DNA from: Microbulbifer litoralis
Lineage (GTDB): Bacteria; Pseudomonadota; Gammaproteobacteria; Pseudomonadales; Cellvibrionaceae
Direction: 5' to 3'
DNA: 64,000 bases
NCBI RefSeq assembly: GCF_023634065.1
Contig: NZ_JALKCV010000012.1
Span: forward strand, 1-64,000
The notes under the pieces were generated by a model that was not told the origin of the DNA, did no database searches, and saw only the letters and a program-made list of their open reading frames with translations. Below, one piece after another: positions 57,556 to 64,000 of this stretch. The translations under genes were made by a program, and so were the position numbers. Position 1 is the first letter of the stretch. Each line of letters starts with the position of its first letter.

Positions 57556-58325
57556 TTAGTGTCGCAGGCGCTTGCCGTGGCTCATCAGGTGCAGGCCCCA
57601 CGCGGACAGCAGGGCGATAAAGACCAGCACGCCGACAAATGCCCAGAACACATTGATATCCGACACACCCAACACACCGTAGCGGAAGGCGTTCACCATA
57701 TAGAGTACCGGATTCAGCTTGGACAACCCCTGGAAGAACGGCGACAGCAACTCGATGGAATAGAAAACGCCGCCGAGATAGGTCAGTGGTGTCAGCACGA
57801 ATGTGGGGATGATCGAGATATCGTCAAAGCTGTTGGCATAGATCGCGTTGATAAAGCCCGCCAGGGAAAACAGCACCGCCGCCAGGAATACAATGGAAAC
57901 GGTCAGGCCGATATGCTGAACCGTCAGGTTGGTAAAAAAGAGCGCGATCAGTGTTACCACGAACCCCACAATCAGGCCCCGCGCCACACCGCCCAGCACA
58001 TAGCCGGCCATGATGATCCAATTGGGCGTGGGCGAGACCAGCAGCTCCTCGACATTGCGCTGGAACTTCGCGCTATAGAATGAAGACGCCACATTGGAGT
58101 AGGAGTTGGTGATCACCGCCATCATGATCAGCCCCGGCACGACAAACTCCATATAGGAGAAGCCGCCCATCTGGCCGATACGGCTGCCGATCAGCGAACC
58201 GAAAATGACGAAATAGAGCGACATGGTGATTACCGGCGGCACCAGTGTCTGCGGCCAGATGCGGGTGAAGCGGCGCACTTCACGGCGCAGGATGGTGGAG
58301 AAGGATGTCCAGATAGCGTCGGTGT

Positions 58326-58329
<4 letters not shown>
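57556..58329 (-). CDS. yadH: ABC-2 type transporter permease YadH
   Basis: A 257-residue six-helix ABC-2 permease matching E. coli YadH (ARGLIVGFVVTLIALFF; the FVLTPLTYLGGVFYSI block). With the ATPase encoded just upstream it forms a two-component exporter whose substrate is unknown. Its ATG overlaps the yadG stop by 4 bp (ATGA). Confidence 0.94.
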
Positions 58330-59264
<935 letters not shown>

Positions 59265-59354
59265 TACTGCCTCCTGATACTGAGGGCGCTATTCAACTCG
59301 CTCGGCGGGGATATTTCAACCGGATGGACTGCAGGGAATGGAGCAGCCCCACGG

Positions 59355-59385
59355 GTAGCCCGGATGAAACGCAGCAGAATCCGGG
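59355..59385. repeat. Partial REP-like element
   Basis: GTAGCCCGGATGAAACGCAG followed by CAGAATCCGGG, related to one arm of the palindromes at 14.6-15.0 kb. Confidence 0.6.
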
Positions 59386-59400
59386 AAGATCACTGCGGAA

Positions 59401-59435
59401 AATAAAAAAGCCGCTCGATGAGCGGCTTTTTTATT
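59401..59435. terminator. Two-way terminator of the tRNA operon
   Basis: AATAAAAAAGCCGCTC-GAT-GAGCGGC followed by TTTTTTATT, symmetric, directly after the last tRNA-Gly of the minus-strand tRNA operon. Confidence 0.92.
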
Positions 59436-59436
59436 C

Positions 59437-59512
59437 TGGAGCGGGAAACCGGGTTCGAACCGGCGACCTCAACCTTGGCAAGGTTGCGCTCTACCAACTG
59501 AGCTATTCCCGC
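59437..59512 (-). tRNA. tRNA-Gly (anticodon GCC), copy 2
   Basis: A 76-nt cloverleaf: acceptor GCGGGAA/TTCCCGC, anticodon loop TTGCCAA, T-arm CCGGTTCGAACCCGG and encoded CCA. Identical to the other copy at 59763-59838. Last gene of the operon. Confidence 0.97.
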
Positions 59513-59522
59513 TTTTCTGGCA

Positions 59523-59549
59523 AGCCCGGCAGCGCAACGCTGCCGGGCT
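59523..59549 (-). other. Spacer hairpin between tRNAs
   Basis: AGCCCGGCAGCG / CGCTGCCGGGCT, a strong stem with a 3-nt loop in the tRNA-Glu to tRNA-Gly spacer, probably an RNA-processing structure. Confidence 0.6.
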
Positions 59550-59553
59550 GTAT

Positions 59554-59629
59554 TGGCATCCCCAAGGGGAGTCGAACCCCTGTTACCGCCGTGAAAGGGC
59601 GGTGTCCTAGGCCTCTAGACGATGGGGAC
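59554..59629 (-). tRNA. tRNA-Glu (anticodon TTC), copy 2
   Basis: A 76-nt cloverleaf with anticodon loop CTTTCAC (TTC), T-arm AGGGGTTCGACTCCCCT and encoded CCA. It differs from copy 1 at a few acceptor-stem bases: the stem is GTCCCCA/TGGGGAT here, with one wobble. Confidence 0.97.
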
Positions 59630-59762
59630 AGAAAACTTGCACTTGGCCCCGATGAACCAATGCTGCCACACTGCCGGTGGCATCGCCAGTGGAAATTCCC
59701 CTGGCAACTCCCTGTAGTGCGCTTTCGCAGGCCTGTCTGCGCGCTCTACAAGAAGTAGAAAC

Positions 59763-59838
59763 TGGAGCGGGAAACCGGGTTCGAACCGGCGACCTCAACC
59801 TTGGCAAGGTTGCGCTCTACCAACTGAGCTATTCCCGC
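59763..59838 (-). tRNA. tRNA-Gly (anticodon GCC), copy 1
   Basis: Same sequence as the copy at 59437-59512. It starts 2 bp after tRNA-Glu copy 1, so processing must cut between them very exactly. Confidence 0.97.
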
Positions 59839-59840
59839 AG

Positions 59841-59916
59841 TGGCGTCCCCTAGGGGAGTCGAACCCCTGTTACCGCCGTGAAAGGGCGGTGTCCTAGGCC
59901 TCTAGACGAAGGGGAC
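59841..59916 (-). tRNA. tRNA-Glu (anticodon TTC), copy 1
   Basis: A 76-nt tRNA-Glu, the first gene of the operon, 62 bp downstream of the -10 box. Acceptor stem GTCCCCT/AGGGGAC; otherwise as copy 2. Confidence 0.97.
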
Positions 59917-59978
59917 CCCGGACTTCCCCCTGATCGCTGCGGCGCTTTGTTTTGCGCTCTGCGTCAGAAGTGGGGCGC

Positions 59979-60007
59979 ATTCTATGTAGCACCCGGGGGG
60001 CTGTCAA
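59979..60007 (-). promoter_or_regulatory. Strong promoter of the tRNA operon
   Basis: TTGACA (60002-60007), 17-bp spacer, TAGAAT (59979-59984) and a GCGCCCC discriminator of the type found in stringently controlled stable-RNA promoters. An A/T-rich tract at 60008-60045 upstream could be an UP element. Confidence 0.9.
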
Positions 60008-60089
60008 CACTTCGTTGAAAACTTTTTACGGTTTTTTTTCTTTTTAAGTCAGGCACTTACGAAATCCGGGGCGCCGCGGTGCGCGGCCG

Positions 60090-60854
60090 CTACTCCACCT
60101 CCTCGGCCCGCGCGCCGAGGTCGCCGAGGAATTCGCGGATTCGCTCCGCATTGGTGCCCAGGTCGCCCTTGCCCACCCGGGAACTGGAACGGATATCCAC
60201 CCTGGCGCCGTCGCCCTCGGCCTGCACCCGCACCACCACGTCGCTGCTGAGGCCCAGCAGCGGGGTCCGGTCCACCGCCTCCAGGCGACCGCGCTCCGGG
60301 TCCTCGGCCACTATCCGCCAACCCAGCTCCCGGGCCACCTCCGCCGCCAGCTCGGTGGCACGGCTCACGGGCATGGACAACACCAGCGGTCGGATATCGT
60401 CGTACATATCGGCGTCGCGCTGCTGCCGCGCCACCGCCTCCCCCGCGTACTCGGCGCTGTTGTCGTCCCTGTGCCGCAGGGACAGTACCGCCCGGTATTG
60501 CGGCGGATCCTTCAGGTCGGTGGAGATATCGCTGATCGGCGGCGCATTCAGGTTGCCCTGCCCCATGGTCATCAGCGGTACCGCCACCGGTACCAGCCCC
60601 AGCACCGTGGCCCAGAGCGCCGCCCGGCGGGCATCCGCGTGGCGCTTCACCAGCCCCCAGATAAACACCGGCATACTCAGCAGCACCACGCCGAGCATCG
60701 CCAGGCCCGCAAGGCGGAACACCTGGAATACCGGGCCGAAATGCACCAGTTGCAGCCGCACTGCCAGCGCGGCGCAGAATATGATGGCCAGCAGCAACCA
60801 CTGCGCCCGCACCAGCCAGCGGCTCCAGTGGACTGCGGCCCCGCTTTGCATCAT
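60090..60854 (-). CDS. DUF1499 membrane protein
   Basis: A 254-residue protein with three N-terminal membrane segments (about 18-35, 46-66 and 78-96) followed by a DUF1499 domain (PPQYRAV ... DDIRPLVLSMP ... TPLLGLSSDVVVRV ... RSSSRVGKGDLGTNAERIR). The function of DUF1499 is not known. GGGAG lies 5 nt before the ATG at 60854, which overlaps the msrB stop (ATGATG), so it is translated with msrB. Confidence 0.9.
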   Translation of the reverse strand: MMQSGAAVHWSRWLVRAQWLLLAIIFCAALAVRLQLVHFGPVFQVFRLAGLAMLGVVLLSMPVFIWGLVKRHADARRAALWATVLGLVPVAVPLMTMGQGNLNAPPISDISTDLKDPPQYRAVLSLRHRDDNSAEYAGEAVARQQRDADMYDDIRPLVLSMPVSRATELAAEVARELGWRIVAEDPERGRLEAVDRTPLLGLSSDVVVRVQAEGDGARVDIRSSSRVGKGDLGTNAERIREFLGDLGARAEEVE

Positions 60855-61261
60855 TGTGCTCCCTGATCGCCCTCTTCCGGGTCCAGCTTTACGGATAGTG
60901 AATTAACACAGTAGCGCAATCCTGTCTCGGTGGGGCCGTCGGGGAAAACGTGCCCCAGGTGGCAGCCACAATTGGCACAGAGGATTTCCGTGCGGCGCAT
61001 GCCCAGGCTGTTGTCCGGCTTCTCCTCCACGGCACTCTCGCGCGCCACCGTATCGAAACTGGGCCAGCCACAGCCCGACTCGAATTTGGAATCGGACTGG
61101 AACAACACTTCGCCACAGCAGCGGCAGCGGTAGGAGCCGTCCTCGAAGACATCCCAGTACTCGCCGCTGAAAGGGCGCTCGGTGCCCGCCTCCCGGCAAA
61201 CCTGGAATTCTTCCGGGGTCAGCTTATCGCGCCAGTAGTTATCGTCTTTTTCTTTTGACAT
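60851..61261 (-). CDS. msrB: Methionine-R-sulfoxide reductase MsrB
   Basis: A 136-residue cytoplasmic repair enzyme that reduces methionine-R-sulfoxide in proteins. The catalytic Cys118 is in RYCVNS, zinc Cys residues in CRCC (46, 49) and CANC (95, 98), and HLGHVFPDGP is intact. AAGGAG lies 8 nt before the ATG at 61261. Divergent from alaA and coupled to the DUF1499 gene. Confidence 0.97.
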   Translation of the reverse strand: MSKEKDDNYWRDKLTPEEFQVCREAGTERPFSGEYWDVFEDGSYRCRCCGEVLFQSDSKFESGCGWPSFDTVARESAVEEKPDNSLGMRRTEILCANCGCHLGHVFPDGPTETGLRYCVNSLSVKLDPEEGDQGAQ

Positions 61262-61347
61262 ACTCTTGCTCCTTAATTTAAACGCCACCCTGTGGAAGCG
61301 GACCGGACCTGCACCCGGCGCTCCCGCGGTGCCCCAGGATTCACACC

Positions 61348-62562
61348 ATGAAGGACATTCTCAAGTCGGAAAAACTCCACGGCGTCTGCTATGAAATCCG
61401 CGGCCCGGTCATGGCACAGGCCGCGCGTATGGAAGAGGAAGGCCACCGTATTCTCAAGCTGAATATCGGCAACCCGGCCCCCTTCGGCTTCGGCGCCCCC
61501 GACGAGATCATCCAGGATGTCATTCACAACCTGTCCCACGCCCAGGGCTATGTGGAATCCAAGGGCCTGTTCGCTGCGCGCAAGGCCATTATGCAGGAGT
61601 CGCAGACACTGGGCATTCCCGGCGTCGATATCGATGATATCTACCTCGGCAACGGCGTTTCCGAACTGATTGCGATGGCCACCCAGGCGCTGCTGAACAC
61701 CGGCGACGAAGTGCTGCTGCCGATGCCCAACTACCCGCTGTGGACGGCGGCCACCAACCTCACCGGCGGCCACCCGGTCATGTACCGCTGTGACGAAGAG
61801 GCCGGCTGGCTGCCGGATATCGACGATATCAAGGCCAGGATCACGCCGCGCACCCGCGGTATCGTCGTGATCAACCCCAACAACCCCACCGGTGCCGTCT
61901 ACCCCCGCGCGCTGCTGGAGGAGATCGTGGAGGTCGCGCGCCAGCACGACCTGGTGATCTTTGCCGACGAGATCTACAGCAAGATCCTCTACGACGATGC
62001 CGAGTTCACCCCCATGGCAAAGCTGGCCGAGGACGTGCTCTGCCTGAGTTTCAACGGCCTGTCCAAATCCTACCGACTGGCGGGGTTCCGCTCCGGCTGG
62101 ATGACCGTGACCGGCGCCAAGCACCGCGCCAGGGGCTTTATCGAGGGCATGGAGATACTGTCGTCGATGCGCCTGTGCAGCAATGTGCCGGCCATGTTCG
62201 CGGTGCAGACGGCACTCGGCGGCTACCAGAGTATCCAGGACCTGGTGCTTCCCGGCGGGCGCCTGCGCCAGCAGCGCGACCTGGCCCACCGCATGCTGAA
62301 CGACATCCCCGGTGTCAGCTGCGTCAAACCCCAGGGCGCCATCTACCTGTTCCCCAAACTGAACCTGGACCACCACAAAATACGGGACGACGAGCAGCTG
62401 GTGCTGGACTTCCTGCGCCAGGAGAAAGTGTTGCTGGTACACGGCCGCGGCTTCCACTGGGATGCGCCGGACCATATGCGCATCGTCTTCCTGCCGCGGG
62501 AAGACGACCTGTCCCACGCCATCGGCCGCCTGGGGCACTTCCTGGAGCGCTACTCCCAATAA
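61348..62562 (+). CDS. alaA: Alanine aminotransferase AlaA-like
   Basis: A 404-residue class I PLP aminotransferase matching E. coli AlaA (YfbQ) from start to end: EIRGPVMAQAARMEEEGH, LNIGNPAPFGF, NPNNPTGAVYP, PLP-binding Lys240 in SFNGLSKSYRLAGFRSGW and the C-terminal HMRIVFLP. It makes alanine from pyruvate and glutamate. Divergent from msrB across 86 bp. Confidence 0.96.
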   Translation: MKDILKSEKLHGVCYEIRGPVMAQAARMEEEGHRILKLNIGNPAPFGFGAPDEIIQDVIHNLSHAQGYVESKGLFAARKAIMQESQTLGIPGVDIDDIYLGNGVSELIAMATQALLNTGDEVLLPMPNYPLWTAATNLTGGHPVMYRCDEEAGWLPDIDDIKARITPRTRGIVVINPNNPTGAVYPRALLEEIVEVARQHDLVIFADEIYSKILYDDAEFTPMAKLAEDVLCLSFNGLSKSYRLAGFRSGWMTVTGAKHRARGFIEGMEILSSMRLCSNVPAMFAVQTALGGYQSIQDLVLPGGRLRQQRDLAHRMLNDIPGVSCVKPQGAIYLFPKLNLDHHKIRDDEQLVLDFLRQEKVLLVHGRGFHWDAPDHMRIVFLPREDDLSHAIGRLGHFLERYSQ

Positions 62563-62604
62563 CGCCCAATAGAGAAAGCGATAAAAAATACCGTAAGCCG
62601 TATC

Positions 62605-63003
62605 ATGCTCGACGATCTGCATATCCACGATTTTTACCGCGACGCCGGCAGGACCCTGCTGGCGCTGTTCAACCAGTTCCCGGCACCGGCCACCGTCTAC
62701 GTGGAGGATATCGCCGGCCCGGACACCCCGGACGAATTCGGCCTGCACTCCCCGCGCCACCTGGCCTGCCTGGGCGCCATGAGCTGGCTGAAACAGTGCG
62801 GCTATATTCACTTCACCCAACTGGTGCGCCAGGAGGCGGTGGAGGAAGCGGCGCTGAGCCACCGCAGTTTTCTACTGCTGATCGCCAAGACCGAATCCGG
62901 GCACAGCAATGCGCAGCTGCTGGACGAGACAGTGCGCGGCGGTTCCTCACCGCAGATACAGGAATTGATGGAGCGGCTGATGCGGGAATTCGCGGCGCTG
63001 TAA
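62605..63003 (+). CDS. Conserved-looking hypothetical protein
   Basis: A 132-residue soluble, acidic protein, starting 42 bp after alaA and so probably co-transcribed. The first half is a likely winged-helix-like or mixed alpha/beta fold (VYVEDIAGPDTPDEFGLHSP, GAMSWLKQCGYIHF), the second half mostly helical. I do not recognise the family; no catalytic motif, signal peptide or membrane segment is visible. Confidence 0.75.
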   Translation: MLDDLHIHDFYRDAGRTLLALFNQFPAPATVYVEDIAGPDTPDEFGLHSPRHLACLGAMSWLKQCGYIHFTQLVRQEAVEEAALSHRSFLLLIAKTESGHSNAQLLDETVRGGSSPQIQELMERLMREFAAL

Positions 63004-63032
63004 CCTCTGCCGATCCCCGAGGCACCCGGAGA

Positions 63033-63962
63033 TTACCGGCGAAAACTCACATGCAGCATTTTCAGCGCCGCATCCGGATCCCGGTCCGGGAAATCCGGGC
63101 TCTGCGGCAACCGCGCCACCACCCTGAAGCCGCCATCCGCCCCCTCGATCAACGCGCGAAAATGCGCCTCGCTGTGCGCCGGTGAGTTCATCACCATCAG
63201 CAGTTCCGCCTCGTCCGCCAGGCACCGCGGCAGCAACTGCAACAATTTGCCGTAATTCTCACTGACATCGAAGCGTCCCTTCTGTCGCGTGGGCGGGTCG
63301 ACCACCGCCAGCTGGAAAGGACCGCGGCGGTCGAAGCGGCCGAAATCGCGCAGCGCATCCAGTTTCAGGAACTTGATGCCCTTCAGGGGCAGGCTGTTGA
63401 AGGTATGGTTTTCGCGACCGCGGTTGAGCACGCCGCGATTGACATCGACATTGATAATGTCCAGCTCGCCGGCGGCGCGGGCGATGGCCGAGAAGGCGCA
63501 GGTAAACGCAAACAGGTTCAACAGTTTCAGGTTTTCCGTACCCGCGTGGGCCCGCACCTGCGCCTCCAGCCAGCGGCGCCCGGGTTCGATATCCAGGAAG
63601 AAACCCACATTCTGGCGCTCGAATGTCAGGGGGAAACGCAGTGCACCGCGGCGCGCCACCGGCGCCGCCACCGGCTGGCCGCAGGGCCACTCGATCGGCG
63701 CGCCCTGCCGGTAGCGTCGCTGGGCGGCAATACCGAGATAGCCGCGAGGCTCCGCCAGCCGCCAGAGCTGCTCGCAGAGTGCATCCTCACCCTCGTGCTC
63801 CGCGAAGAAAGTCACCAGCAGCACGGGATAGAACCGGTCCACACAGACCTGTTCCAATCCTTCGTATGTGCGGCCACGGCCGTGAAACAGGCGGCGGCTG
63901 TCGCTGCTGCCGTCACCGAGTTTTGCTTCCACCTGCGCCAGCAGGGAGTTCCAGTTCATCAT
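63033..63962 (-). CDS. Class I SAM-dependent methyltransferase
   Basis: A 309-residue Rossmann-fold methyltransferase resembling the C-terminal part of RlmI/RlmK (PF10672): GFFLDIEPGRRW, SAM motif I LNLFAFTCAFS, motif II acidic residue in NVDVNRG, and the catalytic-loop motif VVDPPTRQKGRF. It lacks an N-terminal PUA domain, so it is shorter than RlmI. The substrate, probably rRNA, is inferred only. The start is ATG 63962 or the ATG 3 bp further in. Convergent with the hypothetical gene. Confidence 0.87.
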   Translation of the reverse strand: MMNWNSLLAQVEAKLGDGSSDSRRLFHGRGRTYEGLEQVCVDRFYPVLLVTFFAEHEGEDALCEQLWRLAEPRGYLGIAAQRRYRQGAPIEWPCGQPVAAPVARRGALRFPLTFERQNVGFFLDIEPGRRWLEAQVRAHAGTENLKLLNLFAFTCAFSAIARAAGELDIINVDVNRGVLNRGRENHTFNSLPLKGIKFLKLDALRDFGRFDRRGPFQLAVVDPPTRQKGRFDVSENYGKLLQLLPRCLADEAELLMVMNSPAHSEAHFRALIEGADGGFRVVARLPQSPDFPDRDPDAALKMLHVSFRR

Positions 63963-64000
63963 GCCATTCCAAATTTGCGCACACTACGGCGTGTCGCCAT

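Overview
The window is GC-rich, densely coded bacterial DNA. A complete System I cytochrome c maturation set (ccmABCDEFG), QueF, AlaA, a CyaB-type adenylate cyclase, an HsbA/HsbR-like regulatory pair and a small PA3496-family protein all point to a gammaproteobacterium related to Pseudomonas. The TonB receptor and many acyl-CoA genes fit a marine Cellvibrionales/Halieaceae/Microbulbifer-type organism. The class is well supported; anything narrower is inference.

Layout. 1-3491 (-): the N-terminal ~1160 residues of an Rhs/YD-repeat protein that runs off the left edge. 3.9-9.9 kb (-): ccmABCDEFG followed by an overlapping yigZ; ccmH/ccmI are absent. 10.1-13.4 kb: a 2OG-Fe(II) oxygenase, then an anti-anti-sigma protein and a three-domain phosphatase/kinase whose receiver domain lacks its phospho-Asp. 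13.9-14.6 kb: tRNA-Arg(CCT) followed by three further tandem copies of its own 3' end, then REP-like palindromes. 15-16 kb: an exported isoaspartyl peptidase.

16.3-44 kb is the accessory core, a lipid-catabolism cluster. One operon encodes thiolase, a FadJ-like fusion, an SDR, alpha-methylacyl-CoA racemase and an enoyl-CoA hydratase, divergent from an AraC regulator. Next come a secreted di-haem protein with the layout of the RoxA/RoxB rubber oxygenases; an acyl-CoA ligase, alcohol dehydrogenase and DUF4334 operon; an acyl-CoA dehydrogenase with a phosphotransferase-like protein; a TonB receptor; a MalT-type LuxR regulator; a nitronate monooxygenase-like protein; and a second acyl-CoA dehydrogenase facing a TetR gene across a clear operator. 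A GMC oxidoreductase and an animal-type haem peroxidase follow. Taken together this suggests uptake, oxidative cleavage and beta-oxidation of a methyl-branched, possibly polyisoprenoid, substrate. That is a hypothesis.

44.5-48.9 kb: an RND adaptor and pump. 49.2-52.2 kb: a compositionally different gene for a discoidin-domain di-haem lipoprotein, followed by tRNA-Ser(GGA), whose two ends are both copied nearby, one direct and one inverted. 53-64 kb is housekeeping: YdjA-type nitroreductase, CyaB, an ECF41 sigma factor with its carboxymuconolactone-decarboxylase partner, queF, yadGH, a (Glu-Gly)x2 tRNA operon with a textbook promoter, DUF1499, msrB, alaA, a hypothetical protein and a methyltransferase. 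No rRNA, CRISPR array, integrase or transposase was seen.
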